Below are positions 23,689-33,196 of a stretch of DNA of 64,000 bases, in pieces. Under the pieces are notes generated by a model. The model saw nothing but the letters and a program-made list of their open reading frames with translations, was not told where the DNA came from and ran no database searches. Position numbers and translations under genes: made by a program. Each line of letters opens with the position of its first letter. Position 1 is the stretch's first letter. Source of the stretch: JADGRA01 sp052143535 (GTDB taxonomy: Bacteria; Myxococcota; Myxococcia; Myxococcales; Myxococcaceae); NCBI GenBank assembly GCA_052143535.1, contig JBKQSS010000075.1:66833-130832 (forward strand). The letters are read 5' to 3'.

Positions 23689-26547
23689 ATGGCTATCTGC
23701 CGCACCGTCGCTGCCACCTTGCTTGCAGTGCTTTTGGGCGGGTGCCCTGCGACGGTGGGTTCTGACGCTGGCGGGGCGAGCGTCCCCACGGCACCAACGG
23801 ACGTCGGGGCCGTTGCTGGCAACCAGTCGGTGTCCCTGAGTTGGGTAGCGCCGGTCAACACAGGGGGAAGCCCTGTCACAGGCTACAGCATTGCCATTAA
23901 TCCTCCGGCCCCGTCAGCGCAAATTACCGTGAGCGGGACCACGGCAACGGTGGCACCCCTCACCAACGGGACCGCCTACACTTTCACCGTGGCCGCGGTG
24001 AATGCCGTGGGGACTGGCCCGGCAAGCCTTCCGTCTTCGGCCGTGACGCCAACGGCATCCGCTGCAAGTGTCCCAGGACCGCCGACGAACGTCGTAGCAA
24101 TTGCTGGTGACCAGGCCGCGATGCTGACGTGGGCGGCGCCCGCGAGCACCGGGGGAAGCCCCATCACTGGCTACAGCTTTGTCATCAGTCCTCAAGCTTT
24201 GTCGGCGCAAATCATCGTGAGCGGGACCAGTTCGTCGGTGACGTCGCTCACCAACGGGACTGCCTACACCTTCACCGTGGCGGCGATGAATGCCGTCGGG
24301 ACGGGTCCGGCAAGCCTTTCGTCTGCGGCAGTGACGCCCATGGCGCCCCCGCCGGGCGTCCCGACTGCGCCCGGCGACGTGACGGCAAGGCCGGGCGTCG
24401 GTAGCGCCAACGTCAGCTGGACGGCACCCTCGTCGGATGGCGGCAGCGCAGTCACCGGCTACACGGTCACCATCATTCCGTCAGCTTCGGCGGGCGTCGT
24501 CACCGTCACCGGGACAACAGCGTCCGTCACCGGACTCGCGAACGGAGTGACGTACACCTTTGCCGTGGCGGCTTCCAATGCCGCGGGCACGGGTCCAGCC
24601 TCGTTGAGCGGCCCCGTCACGACGTTCGACGTCCCGGGCGCGCCGACCAACGTCATCGCAGTCGCGGGCGACCAGTCCGTGCTGCTCACTTGGACAGCGC
24701 CCACGAATACAGGGGGAACTCCGGTTTCCAGCTACGTCATTGCAAGTCCGCAGGCCCCGTCACCGCAAGTGACTTTCGCCGGCCCCACCTCTGCGGCGGT
24801 GACATCCCTCACCGATGGGACCACCTACACCTTCACCGTGGCGGCGGTGAATGCGGTGGGGACTGGTCCGGCAAGCCTTCCGTCTTCACCCGTGACACCC
24901 GAGCCGCCCACCACGCCTCCGAGCAACCTCATGTATTCGACCAACCCCGCCGTTTATCTTGCCGGGGCGGCCATTCCACCGAATACCCCCAGCACGAGCG
25001 GCGGTGCTGTTGCCTCCTACTCCGTGTCCCCAGCCCTCCCGGCGGGCCTCAGCCTCAACACCCTGACTGGCGTCATTAGCGGAACACCCACGGCGGCCAC
25101 AGCGACCGCGACATACACGGTGGCGGCGACGAATCTTGTCGGAAGCACGACGGTAGGTCTCGCCATCACGGTGAACCAGCCAGTGCCAGCCCTGGCGCAG
25201 CGCCGGGCTTTCGGCGCCCTAGTCACTGGACGGGGGGTCCCCAGCGCCGGACCCAACTTCACCATCCGCCTGCAAAACCCCGTTTTAGCGGGGAATTGCG
25301 TCGTCCTCCTTGTCGACTACTCGCACGGCATCACCGTCAACAGCATCACGGACGATGCCAACAACGCGTGGAGCACGACCCCCGCAGTCACCGCGGACGC
25401 GGGCGCGGGGAAGAACAAGACGGAAGCCTACGTTCTCTTCAATTCCAACCCTGGCGCGCAAAACTTCACCATCACGTTCAGCGCGACAGAGAACAACGTC
25501 CATTTCATCCTGCTCGAGTACTACAACGTCGGAGCTGTGGGGGTCTCGACGAGCACCACCGCTGCGAACGCCCCTACCATCTCGACGTCGGCCATTACCC
25601 CGACGGTGGGAAGCCTGGTCCTGCATTACTCGATGGACAACACCGCCCTCATTGGCGCGTCGAGGTCGGCTGTTACGTCCTTCGCGGCGGGCCCGGGCTG
25701 GACGCTCGAGGCTGCGGACTACGCGTCGGGCACCAGTGGCGGCTCCGGGCAAATGAGCTTCTTCGTTCTCCAGACGCTCATCGCACCCGGGGGAAGCATC
25801 ACGCCCACTGTCACGACGACGGGCAACAACAGCGTTAACAGTATTGCCTTTGAGCTACTCGCCGCCGCAGCTGGCACACCGCCGCCAGCCGGCATCCGCG
25901 TTCTGAGGATGCAGGACTACCTCAACGTTAACGCCAACGTCTCCACGTGGAGCGAGCCCTTCCCGAGCTCGGGGAACTTACTGGCAGTGTTTGACAGCAA
26001 CGGCAACATCACCTCCGCCATCAGCGACAGCAACTCGAACACCTGGAAAATTCCAGTGAAGGGCCAGAACAGCGTCGTTTGCTCACTGAACTACGCGGCC
26101 AATGCCACCACCAGCCCGACGCTGGTGATGTCCTGGCCCATCACTCAAGGTGGGAATGCCAACACCACGGTCACCGCCTACGACATTGTTGGCGCGGATC
26201 CGGTCAGCCCTTTTGTCCAGTGGGTCACCGCTCCCTTCACGGGCATCAGTGGACCGTTCACCGGCCAGCCCATCATCACGCCGCAGAAACCGAACGGAGT
26301 GGTGATTGTCGTGACGGGCGACGGCATCGGTCCCATCACCGCGCTCACTCAGCCGGCGGGAGCGTATTACCTCAGCACCAACTACCCGGGCGAGGTGGAC
26401 AACGACACCATCGACAATGCCGATGGCTACGCTCTCTATTATTACGGTACGAACCTCGCGACGCAGAACTACGGCTGGGACATTGGAACGGGCGGCATGA
26501 GCGCCAACTCGACGGGGGTGGAGTTCGCCGTCGCCCCAGGGCTTTAG
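23689..26547 (+). CDS. Lipoprotein with four fibronectin type III domains, a cadherin-like Ig domain and a C-terminal jelly-roll-like region
   Basis: 952 residues. The lipobox is LLAVLLGGC (Cys about 19). Four FN3 domains follow, each starting with P-P/T-x-V-x-A and ending in TYTFTVAAVNAVGTGPASL: roughly 32-126, 127-222, 226-314 and 315-405. Then comes a putative-Ig segment (PAGLSLNTLTGVISGTPTA, about 405-500). The remaining 450 residues hold two similar Ser/Thr-rich domains (near FTITFSATENNVHFILLEYY and NANTTVTAYDIVGADPVSPF), with no catalytic motif. Likely a surface adhesion or binding protein. It ends 40 bp before the phosphoesterase lipoprotein, on the same strand. Confidence 0.85.
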   Translation: MAICRTVAATLLAVLLGGCPATVGSDAGGASVPTAPTDVGAVAGNQSVSLSWVAPVNTGGSPVTGYSIAINPPAPSAQITVSGTTATVAPLTNGTAYTFTVAAVNAVGTGPASLPSSAVTPTASAASVPGPPTNVVAIAGDQAAMLTWAAPASTGGSPITGYSFVISPQALSAQIIVSGTSSSVTSLTNGTAYTFTVAAMNAVGTGPASLSSAAVTPMAPPPGVPTAPGDVTARPGVGSANVSWTAPSSDGGSAVTGYTVTIIPSASAGVVTVTGTTASVTGLANGVTYTFAVAASNAAGTGPASLSGPVTTFDVPGAPTNVIAVAGDQSVLLTWTAPTNTGGTPVSSYVIASPQAPSPQVTFAGPTSAAVTSLTDGTTYTFTVAAVNAVGTGPASLPSSPVTPEPPTTPPSNLMYSTNPAVYLAGAAIPPNTPSTSGGAVASYSVSPALPAGLSLNTLTGVISGTPTAATATATYTVAATNLVGSTTVGLAITVNQPVPALAQRRAFGALVTGRGVPSAGPNFTIRLQNPVLAGNCVVLLVDYSHGITVNSITDDANNAWSTTPAVTADAGAGKNKTEAYVLFNSNPGAQNFTITFSATENNVHFILLEYYNVGAVGVSTSTTAANAPTISTSAITPTVGSLVLHYSMDNTALIGASRSAVTSFAAGPGWTLEAADYASGTSGGSGQMSFFVLQTLIAPGGSITPTVTTTGNNSVNSIAFELLAAAAGTPPPAGIRVLRMQDYLNVNANVSTWSEPFPSSGNLLAVFDSNGNITSAISDSNSNTWKIPVKGQNSVVCSLNYAANATTSPTLVMSWPITQGGNANTTVTAYDIVGADPVSPFVQWVTAPFTGISGPFTGQPIITPQKPNGVVIVVTGDGIGPITALTQPAGAYYLSTNYPGEVDNDTIDNADGYALYYYGTNLATQNYGWDIGTGGMSANSTGVEFAVAPGL
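23791..24900 (+). repeat. Tandem FN3-coding DNA repeats
   Basis: Repeating unit of about 270-300 bp. The segment coding TYTFTVAAVNAVGTGPASLP is nearly identical at about 23969-24030, 24265-24325 and 24825-24885 (for example CACCTTCACCGTGGCGGCG), while the third copy is more diverged. Such similarity points to recent duplication or gene conversion between domains. Confidence 0.8.
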
Positions 26548-26587
26548 TCTGCCGCCGTTAGACAGCCCCGGGGGGTTAGTCCTCCCG

Positions 26588-27973
26588 GTGGCTCGGAGGG
26601 AATGCATACGGCGGTTTCGTCAAGCGCTCGTCGCGGCTGCGCTCGCCACGGCTTGCACCCATTCGAGCAGCTCGGGCGACGCTGGTACCGACGGCGGCAC
26701 GAGCGGCATTGGAAAAATTAACCACATCGTCATCATCGTTCAGGAGAACCGCTCGTTCGACCACTACTTCGGCACCTTTCCTGGAGCCGATGGCATTCCC
26801 ATGGACGACGCTGGCCTTCCCCTGGCCTGCCTTCCACAGGTAGACGGCGGTCCCTGCATCCGTCCCTTCCACGACCCGAACGACGTCAACGGCGGAGGCC
26901 CGCATGGTGAGGCCAACGCCATTGAAGACATCGACGGGGGCGCCATGGACGGTTTCTTGGTGTCGGCCCAGACAGGACAGAAGGGCTGCCTCGACCCGAA
27001 CAATCCAGCGTGCAGCAACGGCAACTCCATCGACGCGGTCGGCTGGCACGACGACCGGGAGATTCCCAATTACTGGGCCTACGCCAAAACTTTCGTCCTC
27101 CAGGACCACATGTTCGAGTCCAACGCCTCCTGGAGCCAGCCTGCTCACCTCTACCTCGTGTCCGAATGGTCGGCGTATTGCACCGAGGCCGGCAACCCAC
27201 AGAGCTGCGTCAATGCGCTGGAAACGCCGAGCCCGGCGGGCATCGGCCCGTACGCCTGGACGGACCTGACGTACCTTCTCAATATCGCCGGAGTCAGCTG
27301 GCGCTATTACCTCGCAGAGGGCACTGAGCCGGACTGCGAGGACGACGGGGCGGAGGCCTGCGAGCCGGTGCCCCAGCTGGCGACCGTGCCCAGCATCTGG
27401 AACCCGCTACCCAACTTCGACACCGTCAAGGCCGATGGGCAGCTCAGCAACGTCGCCCCGCTGGACCAGTTTTACGTGGACGTGAAGAACGGAAGCCTTC
27501 CTTCTGTAACGTGGATTATCCCCGACGGAACCGTGAGTGAGCACCCGCCCTCCCGGGTGAGCGTGGGGCAGGCATACGTCACGGCCATCCTCAATACCCT
27601 GATGCAGAGTTCGGCCTGGCCAGACATGGCCATCTTCCTGGTCTGGGATGACTGGGGCGGCTTTTATGACCACGTCCTACCCCCAGTGGTCGACGCCAAC
27701 GGCTATGGCCTCCGCGTGCCCGCGCTCGTCATTAGCCCGTATGCCCGCGCCGGCCACATTGACCATCAAACGCTCAGTTTTGATGCCTATGTGAAATTCA
27801 TCGAGGACCGCTTCCTCGGCGGCCAACGACTCGACCCCCAAACGGACGGGCGGCCCGACCCCCGCATCTCCGTCCGCGAGACTGTCCCCATCCTCGGCGA
27901 CCTCAGCGAGGACTTCGACTTCACTCAGACGCCGCTGCCGCCCCTGCTGTTACCCACCGACGGCGGCCAATGA
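26588..27973 (+). CDS. Exported phosphoesterase (acid phosphatase / phospholipase C family)
   Basis: 461 residues of the AcpA/PLC phosphoesterase family. GTG start and lipobox ALATAC, then a DAG/DGG-rich linker. INHIVIIVQENRSFDHYFGT (42-61) is the metal-binding N-terminal signature with the E-N-R-S-F motif; FESNASWSQPAHLYLVSEWS carries the nucleophile region; IFLVWDDWGGFYDHVLPPVV and HIDHQTLSFDAYVKFIEDRF supply the C-terminal metal ligands. It would hydrolyse phosphomonoesters or phospholipids in the envelope. It follows the FN3 lipoprotein by 40 bp, so possibly co-transcribed. A signal-anchored lipoprotein form of this enzyme is common in Myxococcota-like genomes. Confidence 0.92.
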   Translation: MARRECIRRFRQALVAAALATACTHSSSSGDAGTDGGTSGIGKINHIVIIVQENRSFDHYFGTFPGADGIPMDDAGLPLACLPQVDGGPCIRPFHDPNDVNGGGPHGEANAIEDIDGGAMDGFLVSAQTGQKGCLDPNNPACSNGNSIDAVGWHDDREIPNYWAYAKTFVLQDHMFESNASWSQPAHLYLVSEWSAYCTEAGNPQSCVNALETPSPAGIGPYAWTDLTYLLNIAGVSWRYYLAEGTEPDCEDDGAEACEPVPQLATVPSIWNPLPNFDTVKADGQLSNVAPLDQFYVDVKNGSLPSVTWIIPDGTVSEHPPSRVSVGQAYVTAILNTLMQSSAWPDMAIFLVWDDWGGFYDHVLPPVVDANGYGLRVPALVISPYARAGHIDHQTLSFDAYVKFIEDRFLGGQRLDPQTDGRPDPRISVRETVPILGDLSEDFDFTQTPLPPLLLPTDGGQ

Positions 27974-28035
27974 CGTTTCCAAAGGCAGCTCCACTTTAGA
28001 CGTCGCGCCCCGCGGGCAAGGGCGTACTCCGGACG

Positions 28036-28749
28036 TCAGTTCCGCTTCACGTAGCCTGAGTTGGTGATGGCCACCGAGATGTCGGCAGACTTCACAGCCA
28101 GCTGGATGCCCGCCGTGTAGATGGTCCCGTCTGCCAGGGCTGCCAGCCGGGCGTCCATGGTGACTGGATTCGACGGCTGCCCGAGGTACGTCCCGACGTT
28201 GAGGCCCAAGAGCTGATTGGTCGTCATATCCAGGGTGATGCCGAGGAAGTCCCCCGGGAGACGGTAGTCGCGGAATAGCAGGCGGACGACCTTGCCCGGC
28301 TGAAGAATCTCCAGCGACGACTTTCCAGCATCCTTGGACTTCTGGATGAGGAGCGGGTCCGGCGGCACATAGCTTTGGACGAGCGCGACCGCCTGTTTCA
28401 TCGTATCGGACAGCTCGGCTTTCTTGTTCTCGGCAATTTTTCCGCGGAGCCCGGGCTTCGGCGCAGGCGGAGGCGTCGTGGCGATGAGCACCTTCGTGAG
28501 CGCCCCATCCGCGCCGTAGTAGCAGCTCTCCTGCTTGCGTGACTTCTCCTCGCCCTTCAGGCTGACCACCGTGGTTTGAACCCACTGGTAGCTGCGCAAA
28601 TTCTGCTGGCTCATGGCGAGTGACTTCTTGATAGCGGCGACTCGCTCGCCTAGGCCACCGTCACCCGCTGCTGCGGGCTGAGCCCAGCCCCCGGCGCTCG
28701 CCAGCACCCCGCAGACAGCGACCAGCGTGAGACAGCTGTCTTTCCTCAT
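28036..28749 (-). CDS. Exported protein of unknown function
   Basis: 237 residues with a signal peptide (SCLTLVAVCGVLASAGGWAQ). ATG 28749 is chosen because SD GGGAAGG lies upstream and the longer frame is Arg-rich. The mature sequence has RVAAIKKSLAMSQQNLRSYQ, WVQTTVVSLKGEEKSRKQES and CYYGADGALTKVLIATTPPP, then a block FRDYRLPGDFLGITLDMTTN and ends KSADISVAITNSGYVKRN. I have seen similar exported proteins annotated only as hypothetical in Acidobacteriota and Myxococcota. Convergent with the phosphoesterase lipoprotein. Confidence 0.7.
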   Translation of the reverse strand: MRKDSCLTLVAVCGVLASAGGWAQPAAAGDGGLGERVAAIKKSLAMSQQNLRSYQWVQTTVVSLKGEEKSRKQESCYYGADGALTKVLIATTPPPAPKPGLRGKIAENKKAELSDTMKQAVALVQSYVPPDPLLIQKSKDAGKSSLEILQPGKVVRLLFRDYRLPGDFLGITLDMTTNQLLGLNVGTYLGQPSNPVTMDARLAALADGTIYTAGIQLAVKSADISVAITNSGYVKRN

Positions 28750-28944
28750 CGCAGTACCTTCCCTTCGAGCGTCGGTGGAGTCATCGAGACAAGCCGGCCG
28801 AGAGTAGGCGTTCTGCCTGAGCCGCGTCCACGCAAACCGGTGGGCTCTCCGCCCGTGTGCAGCAGTCAGGCCCAAGCGCCGTCGCTTCGTTTTGGGGTGG
28901 CCGGCCGTCGACTAGGGGGTTAAGCGCCCTTCGGGAGGTCCTTC

Positions 28945-29307
28945 ATGTACGACCACATCGGCCTGAAGGTGAAGTCCCTCGAGACAAGCGTTCGCTTCTA
29001 CCGCGCGGCGCTCGGGGCGCTTGGCCATGCACTGCTGTCCCAGGACGAAGCCAGCGCAAGCTTCGGGCCCCCAGGCGCGCCATCCTTTTGGCTTTACGTG
29101 GCCAAGGGACCGGTTGGCCCGGGCATCCACGTGGCCTTTCGAGCCGTCGAACGCTCCGAGGTTGACCGCTTCTACCGCGTTGGTGTCGAGGCTGGTGGGC
29201 GCGAACACGGGGCGCCCGGCATTCGGGCCGACTACGGCCCCGACTACTACGCAGCATTTCTCATTGACCCCGACGGAAACAACGTCGAGGCGGTCTGCCT
29301 GCGGTAG
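28945..29307 (+). CDS. VOC-family (glyoxalase-like) protein
   Basis: 120 residues making a single vicinal-oxygen-chelate module: MYDHIGLKVKSLETSVRFYR at the N-terminus (metal-ligand His4), GIHVAFRAVERSEVDRFYRV in the middle and YYAAFLIDPDGNNVEAVCLR at the end (metal-ligand Glu). Two beta-alpha-beta-beta-beta units are evident, so the active protein should be a dimer. This is the lactoylglutathione-lyase or dioxygenase-like superfamily; the substrate is unknown. SD GGGAGG about ten bases ahead of the ATG. Confidence 0.9.
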   Translation: MYDHIGLKVKSLETSVRFYRAALGALGHALLSQDEASASFGPPGAPSFWLYVAKGPVGPGIHVAFRAVERSEVDRFYRVGVEAGGREHGAPGIRADYGPDYYAAFLIDPDGNNVEAVCLR

Positions 29308-29342
29308 GCACCAGCCTTGCGTTGAAGGCTAACGCTGGGCTT

Positions 29343-29560
29343 CTCAGCGGAGCTTCCACTAGGCGAAAAGGGCCACTGCGCTGGAAGTGCATAGACCAGC
29401 AGAAAGACGGGGGCTTCCTCGGCGACGGAATAGCCGGCCCTTTTGACGCCCAAATACATGTTGAGGCCGCCCCGAAAAGCCACGGCGCGGGGAAGACGAG
29501 CGGCCCCAACGCCAGTCCCGCAGGCGCCTACGAGGCGCAAACCCCGAGGCACCAGAATGC
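29343..29560 (-). pseudogene. Possible decayed small membrane protein
   Basis: The minus strand reads NMYLGVKRAGYSVAEEAPVF then LLVYALP; shifting frame once near 29380 would add SAVALFA and a stop, and shifting upstream near 29465 adds GPLVFPAPWLFGAA. Stitching the pieces gives a C-terminus of a two-helix membrane protein. Two frameshifts are needed, so this is a weak remnant call. Confidence 0.3.
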
Positions 29561-29593
29561 AAAATGGCGGTGTGCATGGCCCCGGAGCGTCTC

Positions 29594-29914
29594 TTATTTG
29601 GCCTGGCCAAGGTTGAGGCGCTTCACCTTGCCCGCAGCCGTGAGCTCGAACTTGAAATGCGTCTTGAAGTCGCCCCAGCGGTCCGAATGGAAGGCGCCGA
29701 CCACGTCGAGTCCATGGTTCTCTACCCGCTCGATGGAGGTGAAGCGCTCATGACCAAGCGCCTCCCGGTTGAATTCTTCGAGACTGCTGGGGCGGCCATC
29801 GTCATAGAGCTGGGCCCCTGGCTCGAAGAGGACGGACCACGCCTGCCGGTCGCCCGTCTGGAGCGCGTCGATGGCGGCCTTCACCGTTGGGTGCGTGAGT
29901 GCGTCCGTCAACAT
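29594..29914 (-). CDS. NTF2/SnoaL-like small protein
   Basis: 106 residues: TDALTHPTVKAAIDALQTGD (a cone-shaped-fold helix with the acidic D-x-x-A pattern), WSVLFEPGAQLYDDGRPSSL, FTSIERVENHGLDVVGAFHS and a final strand FELTAAGKVKRLNLGQAK. This is the shape of nuclear-transport-factor-2-like ligand-binding or isomerase domains. The long frame upstream to 30163 overlaps the FAD oxidoreductase and is rejected; ATG 29914 is the natural start. It lies 34 bp downstream of the oxidoreductase on the same strand and may be the last gene of the DUF3556 operon. Confidence 0.8.
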   Translation of the reverse strand: MLTDALTHPTVKAAIDALQTGDRQAWSVLFEPGAQLYDDGRPSSLEEFNREALGHERFTSIERVENHGLDVVGAFHSDRWGDFKTHFKFELTAAGKVKRLNLGQAK

Positions 29915-29948
29915 GTCCCCGGGGTTTCCCTTTCGTCTGTTTTCAAAC

Positions 29949-31391
29949 TCAAGTCGTCCATGTCGTTGGCTCGAGCCGAGGAAGCCGTCTGAGGACTGAC
30001 TGGGCGGCATGGTAACCGCACATGCCATGCACGCCACCGCCAGGCGGACTCGAAGCCGAGCAGATGAAGAGCCGCGGATGGGGCGTTGTGTAGGGGTCGA
30101 GCCGCGCGACCGGCCGGGTAAACAGCTGGCCGAGGTCCGCCACGCCACCGGTAATAGCCCCACCGACGTAGTTGGCGTTGTAGCGCTCGAGGTCGGCCGG
30201 CCGGGTGACGTGACGGGCGAGGATGCGGTCGCGGAACCCCGGCGCGAAGCGCTCCACCTGCGACTCGATGGCCCCCGTCATGTCCGCCGTTGAGCCCGCT
30301 GGGACGTGACAGTAGGCCCAGCCAGTCTGCTTTCCCGCCGGCGCCCGGGTGCCGTCGAACTCGCTTTGTTGGCAAAGCAAAACGAAGGGCCGGGCTGAGT
30401 GCTGGCCGCGCCACACGGCCGCCTCGGACGCAGAAACCTCCTCCAGCGTCCCCCCGAGATGGACGGTGGAGGCCTCGAGGCAGCGGGCGTCCTTCCAAGG
30501 GATGGAGCCATCCAACGCCCAGTCCACCTTGAAAGCTGCCGGGCCATAGCGGTAGCGGCTCAGGCGCCGAAGGTAACCAGCCGGAAGCACGGCTTCGGCA
30601 ATGGTAGCCAGCTGTGCCGGGCTGGTGTCGAAGAGGTAGGCGCGCGCTTTGGGGAGGTCCGCGAGCCTTCGCACCTCGACGCCCGTCTCCAAGCGGCCCC
30701 CAAGCTCGCGGAGCAGGCTGGCCAAGGCTCGGGCGATGGCTTCCGAGCCCCCGGCGGCCACCGGCCACTCCTCGACATGCCCAGTGACAAGGAAGAGGAG
30801 CGCGACCGCCGCGGTGAGGTGCTGCTCGAGGGGCAAAATGGCATGAGCGGCGCATCCGGCGAGAAGCGCCCGTGCCGGGGCGCCCTGAAAACGCCGGGCA
30901 AGGCCGGTGGCCGAGCCAATGCCTTGCAGGCCAAAGCGAAGCAGCAGCCCAGGGTGGTGCGGCACGCCGAGCGGCGCCAGCACGTCCTCGAGCAGCGCGT
31001 GTGGTCGGCGGAGGTAGGGCGCCACCAGCCTCCGGTAGCTCTCGGCGTCGCTGCCCAGCGCATTGGAGGTGGCGTCCAGAGAGCGCCGCAACAGCACCGC
31101 GGGCCGGTCGTCTAGAGGATGGGCCACAGAGGCGGTGGGGCGAATCCAGCGCAGGCCGTGCTCTTCGAGAGGCAGCTGTCGGAGGTAAGGCGAGAGGATG
31201 CCCATGGGGTGGACCGCGGAGCAGACGTCGTGGGCAAAGCCGGGGAGGGTGAGGGCAGCAGTGCGCAGCCCGCCGCCGAGGGTGGCTTTGGCCTCCAGAA
31301 GGAGCACCGAGGCACCAGCGCGGGCGAGCGCCACACCTGCCGTCAAACCGTTTGGGCCCGACCCTACGATGACGACGTCCGGCTCGCTCAC
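29949..31391 (-). CDS. FAD-dependent oxidoreductase, phytoene-desaturase/amine-oxidase superfamily
   Basis: 480 residues. The N-terminal dinucleotide fold is VVIVGSGPNGLTAGVALARA with LLEAKATLGGGLRTA following, the CrtI/amine-oxidase signature. Later GGSEAIARALASLLRELGGR is the conserved second FAD block, and ICSASSPPGGGVHGMCGYHA near the C-terminus contacts the flavin. It would oxidise an isoprenoid or lipid-like substrate. A GTG at 31391 gives a four-base GTGA overlap with the stop of the DUF3556 gene and is preferred to GTG 31403. The pair DUF3556 + FAD oxidoreductase is recurrent in lipid-rich bacteria. Confidence 0.88.
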   Translation of the reverse strand: MSEPDVVIVGSGPNGLTAGVALARAGASVLLLEAKATLGGGLRTAALTLPGFAHDVCSAVHPMGILSPYLRQLPLEEHGLRWIRPTASVAHPLDDRPAVLLRRSLDATSNALGSDAESYRRLVAPYLRRPHALLEDVLAPLGVPHHPGLLLRFGLQGIGSATGLARRFQGAPARALLAGCAAHAILPLEQHLTAAVALLFLVTGHVEEWPVAAGGSEAIARALASLLRELGGRLETGVEVRRLADLPKARAYLFDTSPAQLATIAEAVLPAGYLRRLSRYRYGPAAFKVDWALDGSIPWKDARCLEASTVHLGGTLEEVSASEAAVWRGQHSARPFVLLCQQSEFDGTRAPAGKQTGWAYCHVPAGSTADMTGAIESQVERFAPGFRDRILARHVTRPADLERYNANYVGGAITGGVADLGQLFTRPVARLDPYTTPHPRLFICSASSPPGGGVHGMCGYHAAQSVLRRLPRLEPTTWTT

Positions 31392-33088
31392 GCCGCTGCC
31401 CACGGCTGTCGTTGGCGGAGCTCGCGCACGTCCAGCTTGCCCGCCTCCATCAGGCCAGTCTTCGCGTCGAAAATCCGAAAATCCAGCGTCGAGCGACCGA
31501 GCGGTTGCGACTCGACAAAAATGCAGCGGAGCTCGCCCGCTTCAAATCCGCACTGTTCCTGGACGGCATTCAGAAGCGACTCTCGGTGCAGGTGCCCATC
31601 GCCGAAATTCCAGCCCAGTATGAGGCCGGCGATGACTTCGCCTTCGACGTACTCGTAGTCCTCGAGGCGCCCCACCGCCCGCGGGATGAGCACTGGCAGG
31701 GCGCCACCGTGCAGGTGCATCAGCCTGAAGCCGAGGACTTTTCCAAACAGGCCTACGGCGGTGGCTTTGTCATAGAAACGGTCCAGCTGGTCGAAAACCC
31801 ACGGTGCGCTCTTGGTGAGCCGGTCTAGCTTTCGGTAGCTGTCGCCGCGGAAGAGCCAGACCCCGTATGCCCAGTTACCGGCGTAGTAGCGCATGGCGAG
31901 GAGGAACGAGAAACGCCCCGGGAAAAGGTTGCCGGCTAACGGGATGGCCACCAGCATAAGAGCGAGAAAAGCCGTCACCCACGCCGGGCCCAGAGCTGCC
32001 AGGGTGACGTCGGGATGCGCCCAGAAGAGCGCAAACGCTCCGTAGACCACCATGAAGTTCCATTCGATGGGCACCCCCATCGGCACGTTGCTGGTGATGT
32101 AGAGGTGCAAAAGCAGCATCAGCACCATGCCCACCACCAGCGAGGGGCCGCCCGGCGACAGAAGAAGGATGACCGGAACGCCCAGTTCGAGTGCGGTCCC
32201 GGCATGCGCCATCCACTCGGCAAGCCGCGAGGGCCGCAGGTCGTCGGGGTAGCGTCGGTACATCCTCCGGCGCAACCACGCAAAGCGCAGGAAGGGGCTG
32301 TTGCTAGTCATCACGCAGACCACACTCGGGAAGTGGTGGTTAAGCTTCGAGAAGCCAGCCCAGAACCAGAGGGCGAGCTGCACCGCCTTCGCGCCGGCAA
32401 TCCAGTTGCTGGCGAAGGCGAAGCACACCGTCGTGGTCCAGTAGTGCTCGGCGCGGAGAGCGAGAAATACGGTCCGGTCGGCCAGCCCAACCAGAGGAAC
32501 CAGCACCACCACCGGGAGGAGGTACGCTGCATCGAGCGCGGGTGCGATGAGCGCCCGCACCAGCGCGAGCAGCAGGGCGGCATAGAGCACCACGTCCACC
32601 CACGTCCGCCGGGTGCCGCCAAGGAGGGGCAGGGACGGAAACAGCGGCAGCTTGGTGGTGCCCGGTCTCAGAAAGTACAGAAAGCCACCGAGGGGCGGAA
32701 AGTAGCGTCCGGTGAGGGGACCGCTGCCGCAGCCCAGCCCGAGGCCTTCAAAAAGCATGCTCCACAGGATGGCCTTCTGGAAGGCAACCGGCGCAAGCCA
32801 CCAAGAGGCGATGGAGGTCAGCCCCCCCAGGCCCGGGGTGAAGCTGCAGAAGAAGACCCACGCGCCGATGTAGAGGAGCAACTTGAAGGCGTGAATGGCG
32901 TAAGCGCCGAGGGGTGTCCCATAGCCCTGGATGGCCCAGGCCTGACAAACCATCCGCCCGCGCTCCTCGAGTGGCTTCTTCGCCCAGAGGAGCGCGTCAT
33001 AGGGCGGTGGAGTCGGCTGAAGCAGCTTCACGAGCACCTCGAGCCTTGGAAGGGATTTGCCGGCAAGGTAGCCCAGTCGTCGGCGCAT
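31388..33088 (-). CDS. DUF3556 transmembrane protein
   Basis: 566 residues with about eight hydrophobic segments, for example LLLYIGAWVFFCSF, VVLYAALLLALVRALI, LLPVVVLVPLVGL, GMVLMLLLHLYI and WVTAFLALMLVAIPLAGNLF. DUF3556 landmarks are WAIQGYGTPLGAYAIHAFKL, FWAGFSKLNHHFPSVVCVMT, SNSPFLRFAW and SNVPMGVPIEWNFMVVYG, and the C-terminal soluble domain (IFDAKTGLMEAGKLDVRELR). Function unproven; the family turns up with redox lipid enzymes. Its stop overlaps the FAD oxidoreductase start. Divergent from a PadR regulator across a 160-bp region with two palindromes. Confidence 0.9.
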   Translation of the reverse strand: MRRRLGYLAGKSLPRLEVLVKLLQPTPPPYDALLWAKKPLEERGRMVCQAWAIQGYGTPLGAYAIHAFKLLLYIGAWVFFCSFTPGLGGLTSIASWWLAPVAFQKAILWSMLFEGLGLGCGSGPLTGRYFPPLGGFLYFLRPGTTKLPLFPSLPLLGGTRRTWVDVVLYAALLLALVRALIAPALDAAYLLPVVVLVPLVGLADRTVFLALRAEHYWTTTVCFAFASNWIAGAKAVQLALWFWAGFSKLNHHFPSVVCVMTSNSPFLRFAWLRRRMYRRYPDDLRPSRLAEWMAHAGTALELGVPVILLLSPGGPSLVVGMVLMLLLHLYITSNVPMGVPIEWNFMVVYGAFALFWAHPDVTLAALGPAWVTAFLALMLVAIPLAGNLFPGRFSFLLAMRYYAGNWAYGVWLFRGDSYRKLDRLTKSAPWVFDQLDRFYDKATAVGLFGKVLGFRLMHLHGGALPVLIPRAVGRLEDYEYVEGEVIAGLILGWNFGDGHLHRESLLNAVQEQCGFEAGELRCIFVESQPLGRSTLDFRIFDAKTGLMEAGKLDVRELRQRQPWAAA

Positions 33089-33196
33089 TGGCTGACGGTG
33101 CAGTCCTTCCTTCGTTAGGGCGCGCGCTCCCCCTCAGGCCAACCCACCGTGGGTGCCGGTCGGACGTCGCCGCTTGCACCAGACTCGAAAGGGAGC

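Noticed and set aside
32015..33118. 367-codon plus-strand frame antisense to DUF3556
   Set aside because: Shadow of the membrane protein; no SD or domain.
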